A stretch of DNA of 64,000 nucleotides from contig NZ_CP107052.1 of NCBI RefSeq assembly GCF_025736875.1, positions 1,476,001 to 1,540,000 on the forward strand. Reading direction: 5' to 3'. The notes beneath the pieces are model-generated. The model was not told the origin of the DNA. It ran no database searches and saw only the letters and a list, made by a program, of their open reading frames with translations. A program made the translations under genes and the position numbers. This document shows, piece by piece, positions 9,827-19,234 of the stretch. This DNA comes from Candidatus Kirkpatrickella diaphorinae. GTDB taxonomy: Bacteria; Pseudomonadota; Alphaproteobacteria; Acetobacterales; Acetobacteraceae. Numbering within the stretch: position 1 is the stretch's first letter; each line of letters starts with the position of its first letter.

Positions 9827-12800
9827 ATGGATAATTTGCTGCCGCCCCTATCCCAGTCCGCGCATCCCCATTTTGATGAGCCATCAACCGCTTCGCCACT
9901 CCCGCAGGCCGTGACGGATTTCCGCGCGACATCCGCCCCGGTTGATCCGCCAGACGCCGGGATGCGGCATGACGCCCTGCCTGCTACAAAGAGCGGCACA
10001 CCCGTGCTGGACGTTATTGCGGCACACCAGCAGACGGCGGAATATTTTCGGCACGTGACAGGCTCCGAAACGCTGCTGGCCGCGACCCACCTTGCGTCAG
10101 CGCAATCCCCGACGTCCGACCATCCGGTAATGTCATCTCTGGCCAATGCGGGCCGGGGCGCGTCGGAATTACTGGTGAACAGCGCCCTGACCGCCAACTT
10201 CGCAGCCTCGCTCATGAAGCCGGCTTCAACGGCGCTTACCTTCCTGACAGGTGACACGGCTTCAATGCAGCCGGTAACAAAACCTGTCACAGCGCCAGAT
10301 CACGCACCCGCCGCCGATCACGCATCATTGATCACGCTCAATGACGCGTCTGACCTGCAATCCCAGCCATTGAAGCTGTCCTCTTACAGTATGGACCTCG
10401 GGCCGATTTGGGAAGTGGCGCCGGGCGGAGGGTGGACAACAGGTGGCGGCGATGGCGGATGGAATATCAGCATCGGACCGATCAACCCCGTCATGCCGGG
10501 CTTTTATCCCCCGCCCGTCAGGCTGCCTTCCCCCGCAGAGATGCGTTGGAACGACGCGCATTCACCCGATGCGATGGCCACTTACGGCAATATCTTCCGC
10601 GATGTCTTCGGTCGCAACGCGTCAGATGTTGATCTGAACTGGGCCGCCCAGCAGGTCGGCAATGGATGGACGATTGAACAATATCGATGGGACCAGTCGC
10701 ACACTGTAACGGCTTTCGATATTTATCGCGGCGTTTTCCGCGATGTCCATGGACATGACGCAGCCCAGGTGGACGTTGATTTCGCGGCTCAAAAAATTGG
10801 CCATGGCGCGTCCCTCCAGCAATATCGCTGGGACGAGGCCCATAATGATGAGGCACTTGGGCGGGAATATAAGGCTGTCTTTAAAAGCGTCCATGGACGT
10901 GAAGCGCAGCAGGTCGATCTTGATTTCGCCGCTCAGAAAATCGGTTATGGCGCGTCTCTCCAGCAATATCGCTGGGATGAGGCCCATAATGATGAAGCAC
11001 TCGGGCGGGAATATAAGGCGGTTTTCAGAACCGTTCACGGGCATGATGCGCATCAGGTCGATATCGACTTCGCGGCGCAGAAAATCGGCAACGGTGCCTC
11101 CCTTGAGCAATATCGCTGGGACGAAGCCCATAATGATGAAGCTCTTGGACGGGAATATAAGGCTGTTTTCAGAAGCGTTCATGGACGGGACCCGGCGCAA
11201 TCTGATCTGGATTTCGCCGCGAAGCGCATCGGCACAGATACGTCCGTGGATCAATATCGCTGGGATGAGGCGCATGGCGATTATGCGCGTGAGAATTACG
11301 CAAAACTCTTCAAGGAGATTCACGGGCGTGACCCGGCGCAATCTGATCTGGACTTCGCCGCAAAGCGCATGGGCACGGACACGTCCATGCAGCAATATCG
11401 CTGGGATGAGGCGCATGGCGATTATGCGCGCGGCAATTACGCAGAACTCTTTAAAGATATTCACGGGCGCGACGCGACGGCCGCCGACATTGATGACGCC
11501 GCAAAGCGCATCGGTACGGACACATCCTGGCGGCAATATCGATTGGAGGAGACGCGCAGTGCCGATGTGGTGGCAAGAATCCAACGATCCTACCAGCAGA
11601 TTTACACGAGCAGTGCATCTTCTGCCGACATTGACGCCATCGCGCAGAAAATCGCCGATGGCGCATCCTGGCAGCAATATTGGAAGGACGAGGCGAACAG
11701 CCCCGCCGCGCGTGCGGGTTACGCGAACGCCTATAAAAACATCCACGCGCATGACCCGTCTCAAGCCGATATTGACTGGGCCGCCGAGCAGATCAGCAAT
11801 GGTTATTCCCTCAAGGATTATCGCACGATTGAGGCCCAAAACGCCGAGTCAACGCGCGCCATCACAACGATCAGTGAGGAGGTGAATGGCACAGCGCCGA
11901 CAGAAGCGCAGCTCAAACAAGCGCGGTATTATCTGGGAGGCGGGTGGGGCCTCGATTACGTCAGGATTAAACTCGCCTATTCTCCTGAAACAGCGAATCG
12001 TCTGTACAAACTTTATGATGACGCTGTTGCGGGCCTTGGTGACACATACCGTGAGACCATAGAGGTCGGGCGCGAGGTTTTCGCTAAAACGCTGCAATAT
12101 GCAGTAGCTAATAAAGAGATTATTTTCGAAAATATCGTCGCAGCTTCGTTAGCAAGATGGATCCCAGGCACACTCGCTAAATATCTCGCCGCCTCCATCA
12201 TGCGTGAGGGCATGGAGCTGATTTCGGATACGATATCCAGCAATACGTCTCATCAGCCGAAAATCACCCTGAAGGAACCGACCCAGGACGGCGCGACCGA
12301 TTATTACCCGTCACCTTCCGTTGTGACGTTGCGAAAATATCTCGACGCCTACTTTCAGACCGATGATGACGATCTTGTCGCGCATATCTCCTCCCTCCCG
12401 ATCAGTGAGCGCCTCCCTTATCTCAAGGAACTCACGGGCGCGACGGAGGAGGAACTCCAAACCCTGCTCATCATGGCGAACGCCCTCCCGGACGACCCTG
12501 TCGCGGCGCCCCCGGGGGGAAATGGTGGCTCCGACTCTTCAGATAATGGCGGTGGCCCGCCTGATGATGATGATAAGAACCTCGACAAATTCCCGAAGCT
12601 TGGCCAAAGTGACGGCGGGCCCGGGACTTATGTGAAAGCAAATGAAAGTTTCGGCGAGGAAGCCGCCGCCTATCAGGAACGCGTCACTGGCACACCGCAG
12701 GGAATGGCGTATCGTGTGCCGAAAGGTAATAATGAGTTTGTCAAATTTGACGGTTACGATGCGGAGCGCGATGTTTTGCAGGATGCGAAATATTACCGTA

Positions 12801-12997
12801 ACTGGCCGTTGCCGGATAAGGAGTTCAGCCGTGATTCTGTCATGACTCAGATACGATCTCAAGTCGATGCGGCGAAAGGTAGAGCGATCGAGTGGATTGT
12901 GCCGAGCCAGGATGCCGCGGATCGGATCTTGGAAATACTCGACGGGGCCCGTTTCGATTTGGACAAAAATAATTTCAGTGTGAGGGTTGTGCCCTAA
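9827..12997 (+). CDS. Polymorphic toxin: ten DUF4214-like repeats and a C-terminal REase-5-like tip
   Basis: About 1056 residues. The N-terminal 230 residues are Ala/Ser/Pro-rich with no obvious signal peptide, and a glycine-rich patch lies near residue 205. Ten repeats of about 47 residues run from about residue 253 to 726, each of the form YxxVFxxVHGR, then DxDFAAQKIG, then SLQQYRWDEAH. A helical stretch with possible membrane-active segments follows (about 740-810), then a Gly/Asp linker. The last 110 residues resemble Tox-REase-5: FDGY at about 974, LQDAK at about 984-988, a conserved Gln near 1010, and IEWIVP. By analogy this is a nuclease tip. ATG 9827 is preferred over ATG 9821 because AGGA at 9818-9821 is correctly spaced only for 9827. 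The stop shares one base with the next start (TAATG). The secretion route is unknown and no T6SS or T5SS genes are near. Toxin class is inferred by eye. Confidence 0.75.
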   Translation: MDNLLPPLSQSAHPHFDEPSTASPLPQAVTDFRATSAPVDPPDAGMRHDALPATKSGTPVLDVIAAHQQTAEYFRHVTGSETLLAATHLASAQSPTSDHPVMSSLANAGRGASELLVNSALTANFAASLMKPASTALTFLTGDTASMQPVTKPVTAPDHAPAADHASLITLNDASDLQSQPLKLSSYSMDLGPIWEVAPGGGWTTGGGDGGWNISIGPINPVMPGFYPPPVRLPSPAEMRWNDAHSPDAMATYGNIFRDVFGRNASDVDLNWAAQQVGNGWTIEQYRWDQSHTVTAFDIYRGVFRDVHGHDAAQVDVDFAAQKIGHGASLQQYRWDEAHNDEALGREYKAVFKSVHGREAQQVDLDFAAQKIGYGASLQQYRWDEAHNDEALGREYKAVFRTVHGHDAHQVDIDFAAQKIGNGASLEQYRWDEAHNDEALGREYKAVFRSVHGRDPAQSDLDFAAKRIGTDTSVDQYRWDEAHGDYARENYAKLFKEIHGRDPAQSDLDFAAKRMGTDTSMQQYRWDEAHGDYARGNYAELFKDIHGRDATAADIDDAAKRIGTDTSWRQYRLEETRSADVVARIQRSYQQIYTSSASSADIDAIAQKIADGASWQQYWKDEANSPAARAGYANAYKNIHAHDPSQADIDWAAEQISNGYSLKDYRTIEAQNAESTRAITTISEEVNGTAPTEAQLKQARYYLGGGWGLDYVRIKLAYSPETANRLYKLYDDAVAGLGDTYRETIEVGREVFAKTLQYAVANKEIIFENIVAASLARWIPGTLAKYLAASIMREGMELISDTISSNTSHQPKITLKEPTQDGATDYYPSPSVVTLRKYLDAYFQTDDDDLVAHISSLPISERLPYLKELTGATEEELQTLLIMANALPDDPVAAPPGGNGGSDSSDNGGGPPDDDDKNLDKFPKLGQSDGGPGTYVKANESFGEEAAAYQERVTGTPQGMAYRVPKGNNEFVKFDGYDAERDVLQDAKYYRNWPLPDKEFSRDSVMTQIRSQVDAAKGRAIEWIVPSQDAADRILEILDGARFDLDKNNFSVRVVP
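10583..12010 (+). repeat. Tandem coding repeats, ten units of about 141 bases
   Basis: The units encode the repeat array of the toxin. Units two to four are nearly identical to each other (AAQKIG and YRWDEAHNDEALGRE), units five and six form a second close pair (AAKRIG, YRWDEAHGDYAR), and units one and seven to ten are more diverged. That grading suggests recent unit duplication in the middle of the array. The layout (aromatic, xVFGR-like turn, DLxWAAxxxG, then QYRxxEAH) resembles DUF4214 repeats of secreted proteins, but that match is by eye. Confidence 0.75.
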
Positions 12998-13875
12998 TGA
13001 AAAATTCACTTCTTATCCAAGCTGGAGGCGTTGACAAAATCCTGACGGCTCAGGAAAGCATCGAATGGAATCAAGCATTCCTCAGGCGTCTCTGTAAAGA
13101 GACGCCGTGGATGTCACCTTTCTCCGTTTGCGGAACGACCGCCCGACACGGCAATTTGAAGATTGAGGAGGATTTTTCCAATTTTGAGGAAATGTCGAAA
13201 CTCGCGCAATCTGATTACAAGAAAGGCGGATTTCGCAATGTGGGCAAGCCGGGTGTCTACGCGCTCTTGCCCGATTCATATTCGACTATCGGATTCAACT
13301 TAAGTTACATTGATGGTTACGGCGTTAAAAAGTCCAAAGAACGTTGCGCAATAACAATCCTCTCACCAGCTTACACGGAAGGCGTCAGCGAACTGCGCGG
13401 TCTCGCTTTTTCCTGCGATTTTTATGGGGCTGGAGAAGTTAATGCGGCTTGGCTCGAAAAAAAAGCAATTGAACGCGTCACCTCTCTCTTCACGAAATCA
13501 TTTATTTCCTGCGTTTCCTTCCTGATTGCCACCAGCGTCATCTATCGGAGTTGCCGCACAGGTAAATCGCTGTCAGGCGAAACGCTGTCGAATGAGGGCG
13601 GCCCGATCATCGGCCCCATCACCTATTTTGGAAAAGCCGCCATCATTGACGTCCTCAAACATGAACCCGACATGCAACCCTATGGCAACGGGCTTCTCCT
13701 TCGACTCACTGACGACATCGCGAATGCCGAACGCCCCGAAATCGTCGCGCGCCTCCACGCTATCCGCCGCAAACTACAGGATGCGGGCATCAAGTCGCTT
13801 GAGCAGGGCATTAATCGCGCCGATTGGGGGTGCGACGGCTCCAGCGTTCTGCAGGGTGAGCCCGAATTTCAATAA
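12997..13875 (+). CDS. Immunity protein, Imm52-like, partner of the upstream toxin
   Basis: 292 residues, starting at the ATG that overlaps the toxin stop by one base. That is the usual order for a polymorphic toxin and its cognate immunity gene. No signal peptide, so it is probably cytoplasmic. The N-terminal half has an aromatic and acidic pattern (IEWNQAFLRRL, then EDFSNFEEM, then LPDSYSTIGFNLSY) reminiscent of Imm52, which typically accompanies Tox-REase-5. The C-terminal third (GGPIIGPITYFG, EPDMQPYGNGLLLRL, NRADWGCDGSSVLQGEPE) is almost the same as in the second immunity gene at 14341. Assignment rests mainly on pairing and this shape. Confidence 0.72.
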   Translation: MKNSLLIQAGGVDKILTAQESIEWNQAFLRRLCKETPWMSPFSVCGTTARHGNLKIEEDFSNFEEMSKLAQSDYKKGGFRNVGKPGVYALLPDSYSTIGFNLSYIDGYGVKKSKERCAITILSPAYTEGVSELRGLAFSCDFYGAGEVNAAWLEKKAIERVTSLFTKSFISCVSFLIATSVIYRSCRTGKSLSGETLSNEGGPIIGPITYFGKAAIIDVLKHEPDMQPYGNGLLLRLTDDIANAERPEIVARLHAIRRKLQDAGIKSLEQGINRADWGCDGSSVLQGEPEFQ

Positions 13876-13999
13876 CTAAGAACGAAGGATTGAGGCATCG
13901 CACGGCGCGCTAGGCACGGCTACCGGGCCCCTAGCCCCCGTCTGCGTAAGCGGCCCACCTGTTTTTCAGCCAGATCGTGCAAATCCACACGACGCCTGA

Positions 14000-14344
14000 G
14001 CCTCCGACCCCGCCGCCTATCAGGAACGCGTCACCGGCACACCGCAGGGAATGGCGTATCGTGTGCCGAAGGGGGATGGGACCTACGTTAAATTTGACGG
14101 CTATGACGCCGAGCGCGATGTTTTGCAGGATGCGAAATATTACCGTAATTGGCCTTTGCCGGATAAGGATTTCAGTCGAGATTCCGTGATGACTCAGATC
14201 AGATCTCAAGTCGAAGCGGCAAAAGGAAAGGCAATCGAGTAGATCGTGCCGAACAACGACGCGCAAGAACGAATTTTGCAGACTTTTATCAGAGAGCGTT
14301 ACAACGCTGGTGAAAACAATGTAACAATCCGAGTTCAGCCATGA
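14000..14344 (+). pseudogene. Orphan toxin tip, second copy, with nonsense codon
   Basis: In the frame just after a TGA at 13997 the sequence encodes a close copy of the last 110 residues of the toxin at 9827: AAYQERVTGTPQGMAYRVPK, FDGYDAERDVLQDAKYYRNW, and so on to TIRVQP. It has no upstream body of its own. The tryptophan codon of IEWIVP is TAG here (14240-14242), so the tip is cut in the middle, yet reading continues in frame to TGA 14342-14344. That stop overlaps the next immunity start as ATGA. This is the typical form of an orphan C-terminal cassette that can recombine onto the main toxin, here decayed by one point mutation. Confidence 0.8.
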
Positions 14345-15240
14345 GATCTAATTGTCTGTTGATACACTCAAGAGGTGTCGACAAAATTTTGTCGATGCAG
14401 GAGCATATTCAATGGGGTCGCGCATTTTTGCAGCGATTTCATGAAGAAACCCCGTGGCAATTGCCATTTTCTGTAAATGGCACGACACGTCGCCACGGCA
14501 ATTTGAAGGTCGAGAAGGATTTTTCAAACTTTGAAGAGATGCTGAAACTCGCTCTCTCCGATTATAGAAAAGATGGTTTTCGAAATGTCGGCAACCCTGA
14601 CGTAAACGACCTTCTGCCTGTCTCCTATTCGTCGACCGGTTTCAGGCTTTCATGTAGCGACGGATACGGCATCAAAAAATCTCGTGATCGCTGCTCACTA
14701 TCGATGGGCTCTCCTGCTTATTCTGAAGGGATCGGCGCTCTGAGAGAGTTCGCCTTCTCATGCTATGACTTCAAGCCAGGCGGGATCAATGCACCTTGGG
14801 TTGCTACCGGAATGATCGGCCACGTCATCGAGGTTTTGAAGGAGTCCGTCGTTTATTGCGTGGACCTCACCTATACGACTGAGAGATTGGTACTCGCTTG
14901 TATAGAGAATGATTTAGAGGCCAAATATGATGTCTACATGAAAGGCGGCCCGATCATCGGCCCCATCACCTATTTTGGCAACCCCGCCGTTATTGACGTC
15001 CTCAAGGACGAACCCGACATGCAACCCTATGGCGATGGGCTCCTCCTTCGACTCACTGATGACATCGCCAATGCCGAACGCCCCGAAATCGTCGCGCGCC
15101 TCCACGCCATTCGATGTAAACTTTTGGATGCAGGCATCAAGTCGCTCGAACATGGCATCAATCGCGCCGATTGGGGGTGCGACGGCTCCAGCGTTCTACA
15201 GGGTGAGCCAGAGCGCTGGGAGCGCACGCCAAAAGATTGA
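14341..15240 (+). CDS. Second immunity protein, paired with the orphan tip
   Basis: 299 residues and clearly paralogous to the immunity protein at 12997: same opening (GVDKIL, IQWGRAFLQRF, EETPW), same EKDFSNFEEML segment, and a nearly identical C-terminal third. The middle (about residues 130-195) differs strongly, which could set specificity. Its start lies inside the end of the orphan tip (ATGA), so the tip-immunity pair was copied or acquired as a unit. Even with the tip broken, the gene may protect against kin carrying the intact second toxin. Confidence 0.72.
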   Translation: MRSNCLLIHSRGVDKILSMQEHIQWGRAFLQRFHEETPWQLPFSVNGTTRRHGNLKVEKDFSNFEEMLKLALSDYRKDGFRNVGNPDVNDLLPVSYSSTGFRLSCSDGYGIKKSRDRCSLSMGSPAYSEGIGALREFAFSCYDFKPGGINAPWVATGMIGHVIEVLKESVVYCVDLTYTTERLVLACIENDLEAKYDVYMKGGPIIGPITYFGNPAVIDVLKDEPDMQPYGDGLLLRLTDDIANAERPEIVARLHAIRCKLLDAGIKSLEHGINRADWGCDGSSVLQGEPERWERTPKD

Positions 15241-15371
15241 GGTCATCGGCGCAACCGCCTCATCACCCATAAGGCGCAGCGACCCGACCAAACGGCGTGC
15301 GCCACTTTCATGTCTTGACTGCGCCTGACCTCAACCGGCATCCATCTCGCCGCCCCCCACACACAGTGCAC

Positions 15372-15398
15372 AAAAAAACGGGGCCCGCGCGGCCCCGT
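15372..15398 (-). terminator. Intrinsic terminator of the small secreted protein gene
   Basis: ACGGGGCC at 15378-15385 pairs with GGCCCCGT at 15391-15398 around a 5-base loop. On the minus strand seven T follow. This is a textbook Rho-independent terminator 25 bases after the stop codon at 15424. Confidence 0.85.
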
Positions 15399-15423
15399 CC
15401 TTATGCATCGCGTTTCGCAGCTT

Positions 15424-15726
15424 TTACTGGGCGGCTGACGGCGCCGTTTTTTTCACATGGTGTCGATGGCGGTTTCCACATTTCTTGTGCTTATGGCCCA
15501 TCGCCTTGCAGTGCTTACCCATATCTTTTTCACAGGATGGCGCGTTTTTCGCGCCTTGCTCACCTGCGATGTCCGTGGCTGGCGCTGCCGATGCCGGGGC
15601 TGCCGACATGCTGGCTGCCGGCTGGGCCGGTGCATCGGTGGTGACCTGCGCGAAAGCGAAAGCCGGCGCGCCCATCATGGCGCATGCCGACATGATGGTC
15701 AGAAAACGTCGATTAAAAACGGTCAT
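15424..15726 (-). CDS. Small exported His/Cys-rich protein
   Basis: 100 residues if read from ATG 15726, which has AAGGAGGT ideally placed upstream; the longer reading frame start lacks one. An N-terminal signal peptide is visible (NRRFLTIMSACAMMGAPAFA, cleavage probably after AFA), then an Ala/Pro/Thr-rich spacer, then a basic C-terminus with three cysteines and seven histidines (CEKDMGKHCKAMGHKHKKCG, then RHRHH). That composition suggests periplasmic metal binding, but I do not recognise the family. It has its own terminator, so it is probably transcribed alone. Confidence 0.7.
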   Translation of the reverse strand: MTVFNRRFLTIMSACAMMGAPAFAFAQVTTDAPAQPAASMSAAPASAAPATDIAGEQGAKNAPSCEKDMGKHCKAMGHKHKKCGNRHRHHVKKTAPSAAQ

Positions 15727-15957
15727 GTTGACCTCCTTGTTGAAACGAGTCCGGTCACATGACCGGCCATGACAACGCACCGGAGCCCGGTGAGTGAGGT
15801 GACGCTAGCAGGGAAGAAAATAAGTCGTAAGCTACAAAATTAAATTAAATCTCGCCCATGTCATCGTTTTGCAAACGTTTTGCCACGATTTGAACATCTT
15901 TCTTTGTAAGCCGTGGGTCAAGCGGGACATAACTATCAGAGATTCTAACAGAAAGAC

Positions 15958-15986
15958 AAAAAAACCCCCGCCTTTCAGCGGGGGTT
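15958..15986 (-). terminator. Intrinsic terminator of typA
   Basis: AACCCCCGC at 15963-15971 pairs with GCGGGGGTT at 15978-15986, with a T run on the minus strand after the stem. It lies 26 bases after the typA stop. Confidence 0.85.
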
Positions 15987-16011
15987 CTCAGGCTCAAGAC
16001 TTTCCGATACC

Positions 16012-17835
16012 TTAATTTGACGATGTTGACTTCGCTATTCTTTTACGCTCATGCGGGTCAAGATAGCGCTTCCGCAAGCGTATGGCGGAGGGCGTGACCT
16101 CAACAAGCTCGTCATCCTCAATATAGGCGATCGCCTGTTCAAGGCTCATGCGACGCGGCGGGGTCAGAAGCAGCGCATCATCCTTGCCAGCCGCGCGGAT
16201 GTTCGTCAGCTTCTTTTCCCGGACAGCATTGACTTCAAGATCGTTCTCACGGGAATGCTCACCGAGGACCATTCCCAGATAGATCTTCTCTCCTGCCTCA
16301 ACAAACAGCGTGCCACGATCCTGAAGTGAGAAAAGCGCATAAGCTGTTGTCGCACCATCCTCGGCGGAAATCAGAGAGCCATTCCGGCGCCCTTCAATAT
16401 TGCCTGCATGGGGACGATAACCGGCAAAAAGGCGGTTCATGATGCCCGTGCCACGCGTATCGGTCAGGAATTCGCCATGATAGCCAATCAACCCGCGCGA
16501 AGGGATGAGGAAGGTCAAGCGTTGTTTCCCACCGCCGGAAGGCCGCATATCCTGCATGACGCCTTTGCGCAGCGACATCTTTTCAACCACGACGCCGGAA
16601 TAAGGCTCATCCACATCCACCAGAACCTCCTCAAAAGGTTCCTCCCGCTCACCCGTTTCCTCATTGGTGCGGTAAAGGACGCGTGGGCGGCCGATTGTGA
16701 GTTCAAACCCTTCACGCCGCATCGTCTCAATCAACACGCCAAGCTGAAGCTCCCCGCGCCCGGCGACTTCAAACGCCTCACTTTCAGGACTTTCCGTCAC
16801 TTTGATGGCGACGTTTCCTTCCGTCTCCTTGAAGAGACGGTCACGGATCTGGCGCGAGGTGACTTTTTTGCCTTCACGTCCGCCAAGCGGGCCGTCATTG
16901 ATCCGGAAGGTCATGGAGAGGGTCGGCGGATCAACCGGTGTGGAGGGAAGCGGGCTCTCCAATGCGGGGTCGGCAATCGTATCGGGAATGGTCGCCTCGG
17001 ACAATCCAGCAACCGCGATGATGTCACCGGCTTCCGCCTCATCAACCGGCACGCGCTCCAACCCGCGGAAGGAGAGGAGCTTCGTCAGACGCCCTGATTC
17101 GATCACCTTGCCATCCGGACGCAGCACCCGGACCGGCATATTCATACGCGCGCGGCCCTGCTCAATCCGTCCTGTCAGGATGCGTCCGAGGAAGTTATCG
17201 CTCTCAAGGATTGTCGCGACCATACCGAACGGCGCTTCCTTATCGAGGCCCGGGGACGGGACATGGCGCAGCACGAGGTCAAAAAGCGGTGAAAGATCCT
17301 TGCGCGGCCCGTCCATGACGTCATCCGCCCAGCCCTGACGCCCGGAGGCATATAGCATCGGGAAATCCAACTGATGTTCATCCGCGCCCAGCGCCGCGAA
17401 CAGATCGAAGATTTCCTCATGCACCTCATCGGGACGCGCATCGCTGCGGTCAATTTTATTGACGACAACGATGGGACGCAGGCCACGGGCCAAGGCCTTG
17501 CCCAGCACGAATTTCGTCTGTGGAAGCGCACCTTCCGCCGCATCGACAAGGATGATGGCGCCATCCACCATGCTCAGAATGCGCTCAACCTCACCGCCGA
17601 AATCAGCGTGGCCCGGCGTGTCAATGATATTGATGCGCGTATCCTGCCAGACGACAGATGTGCATTTGGCCAGGATGGTGATGCCGCGCTCACGCTCCAG
17701 ATCGTTACTATCCATAGCCCGCTCGGCAACGTGCTGATTTTCTCGGAAAGAACCGGATTGTTTCAGCAGCTGGTCAACGAGTGTCGTCTTGCCATGGTCA
17801 ACATGGGCGATGATCGCGATGTTGCGAATGTCCAT
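16012..17835 (-). CDS. typA: TypA/BipA ribosome-associated translational GTPase
   Basis: 607-residue GTPase of the elongation factor family that acts on the ribosome, aiding 50S assembly and stress or cold growth. G1 [10 protein letters not shown] is at about residues 10-19. The switch region has [12 protein letters not shown]3 is [14 protein letters not shown], and G4 is [10 protein letters not shown]. The C-terminal half shows the TypA-specific [13 protein letters not shown] and [20 protein letters not shown]. It is a single-gene unit with a terminator downstream. The 294-base gap upstream (17836-18129) has no gene that I can support. Confidence 0.95.
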   Translation of the reverse strand: MDIRNIAIIAHVDHGKTTLVDQLLKQSGSFRENQHVAERAMDSNDLERERGITILAKCTSVVWQDTRINIIDTPGHADFGGEVERILSMVDGAIILVDAAEGALPQTKFVLGKALARGLRPIVVVNKIDRSDARPDEVHEEIFDLFAALGADEHQLDFPMLYASGRQGWADDVMDGPRKDLSPLFDLVLRHVPSPGLDKEAPFGMVATILESDNFLGRILTGRIEQGRARMNMPVRVLRPDGKVIESGRLTKLLSFRGLERVPVDEAEAGDIIAVAGLSEATIPDTIADPALESPLPSTPVDPPTLSMTFRINDGPLGGREGKKVTSRQIRDRLFKETEGNVAIKVTESPESEAFEVAGRGELQLGVLIETMRREGFELTIGRPRVLYRTNEETGEREEPFEEVLVDVDEPYSGVVVEKMSLRKGVMQDMRPSGGGKQRLTFLIPSRGLIGYHGEFLTDTRGTGIMNRLFAGYRPHAGNIEGRRNGSLISAEDGATTAYALFSLQDRGTLFVEAGEKIYLGMVLGEHSRENDLEVNAVREKKLTNIRAAGKDDALLLTPPRRMSLEQAIAYIEDDELVEVTPSAIRLRKRYLDPHERKRIAKSTSSN

Positions 17836-18129
17836 AAGAGATTCCGAAAATGATCCGGCCCGATGTCAGGCGGAAATGATAAGGGCGCGCCCGCACCTTG
17901 CGAGTACAATGTGCCCGGCTTCGGCTTTGAGCTTACGCTCAGGGTCGAGGCACGGGGCACGGCGCAGACCGCATTGGGCAGGACAATCTGCCTGTCTTCT
18001 GCACAATTTTGCCTTTGAAAGCAAATGAAAGCCGCAAAAGCGCGGAATTTTCACGCGCCAGGCGGGGCCCACCCCATGGGCATCAACCTAACGGCCCGGT
18101 TGAGGGTGCGTTCCCGCCTCCGGCGCGTT

Positions 18130-19104
18130 TCAGGCCAACGCAAACGCGGCATCCGGGCGCGCCCCTATGCGGGCAATGACGGAGGCCGCCGCCGCATGGC
18201 CTGCCTGCGCACAGGCAATCAGATCACGCCCGCGCGTGTAGAATGCGAGGAACCCGCCAGCAAATGCATCGCCCGCCCCGGTGGAATCCACGAGTTTGAC
18301 GGGATGGGTCGGGATGGTGGTCACGTTTTTTCCTTCAATAATGACAGCGCCCTGCTCCGACCGGGTGATCACCGCCAACATGGCGTCATCTGCAACATGG
18401 CGGATGGCTTCGTCAAAATCCTGCGTCTCATAAAGCGCGCATATCTCTGCCTCATTGGCAAAGACAATATCGATATGATGGCGGATCAGCTCCAGAAACG
18501 CCGCGCGATGCCGGTCGACGCAGAAAGAGTCGGAAAGCGTCAATGCCACCTTCCGCCCCGCTTTATGCGCCATGGAAGCCGCTTCCCGAAAAGCGGATTG
18601 CGCCTCGGCCTTATCGAAAAGATATCCCTCCATATAGAGAATGGAAGCCGAGGTGACGAACGCCTCATCAAGATCGTCACGATTAAATAAAGTGCTGACG
18701 CCGAGATAAGTATGCATCGTTCGCTGCCCGTCCGGCGTGACAAGGACAATGCAACGCGCCGTAGGCATGGCCGCATTTTCGATGGGTTCTGAGGGGAAGC
18801 TGATTCCCTGCCCCCGCAATTCCGCAATATATTGACGCCCCGCCGCATCGGCGGCGACCTTACCGAGATAACCAACACGTGCACCGATACGATGCGCCAC
18901 GACGGCCGTATTTGCCGCGGAGCCACCGCCCATGACTTCTTTCGGCGTGATCATCGACTCAATATGCGCCGCTTCCTCCGCATCGACGAGCCTCATCGCC
19001 CCCGGCGTTGCACCTAAAAGCGACAATGTCTCGGGAGAAACAGGGGCGAGAATATCGACGATGGCATTACCGATACAAAGCAGATCAAGGGCGGCTTTTG
19101 ACAT
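18130..19104 (-). CDS. Adenosine kinase, PfkB family
   Basis: 324-residue ribokinase-fold enzyme, expected to phosphorylate adenosine to AMP for purine salvage. The first motif region has GGGSAANTAVVAHRIG near residue 60. The C-terminal PfkB signature DSTGAGDAFAGGFL is at about residues 270-283 and contains the catalytic Asp. The opening LDLLCIGNAIVDILAPV is typical of the adenosine kinase branch of this family in alphaproteobacteria. Substrate is inferred from that branch; another nucleoside or sugar cannot be excluded. Confidence 0.85.
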   Translation of the reverse strand: MSKAALDLLCIGNAIVDILAPVSPETLSLLGATPGAMRLVDAEEAAHIESMITPKEVMGGGSAANTAVVAHRIGARVGYLGKVAADAAGRQYIAELRGQGISFPSEPIENAAMPTARCIVLVTPDGQRTMHTYLGVSTLFNRDDLDEAFVTSASILYMEGYLFDKAEAQSAFREAASMAHKAGRKVALTLSDSFCVDRHRAAFLELIRHHIDIVFANEAEICALYETQDFDEAIRHVADDAMLAVITRSEQGAVIIEGKNVTTIPTHPVKLVDSTGAGDAFAGGFLAFYTRGRDLIACAQAGHAAAASVIARIGARPDAAFALA

Positions 19105-19234
19105 GAGATCTCCAATGACTTGACAGGGGCAGCCGGGACGCCCCCCTTATTATGGTAACGACATCATAAAGATTTTTGTGGATTATGCCAGTAATGACAG
19201 ATCTTAACCCGACCTTCATCGCCGTCATGAATAA

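Noticed and set aside
10622-11839. 405-codon minus-strand open frame antisense to the toxin repeats
   Set aside because: It mirrors the repeat array codon by codon; the plus frame has the family pattern, start site and coupled immunity gene.
10583-12010. CRISPR-like spacing of repeats
   Set aside because: The repeats are coding, about 141 bases, contiguous and without unique spacers.
15424-15780. 118-residue version of the small exported protein
   Set aside because: The added N-terminus hides the signal peptide, and AAGGAGGT lies inside it, just before ATG 15726.
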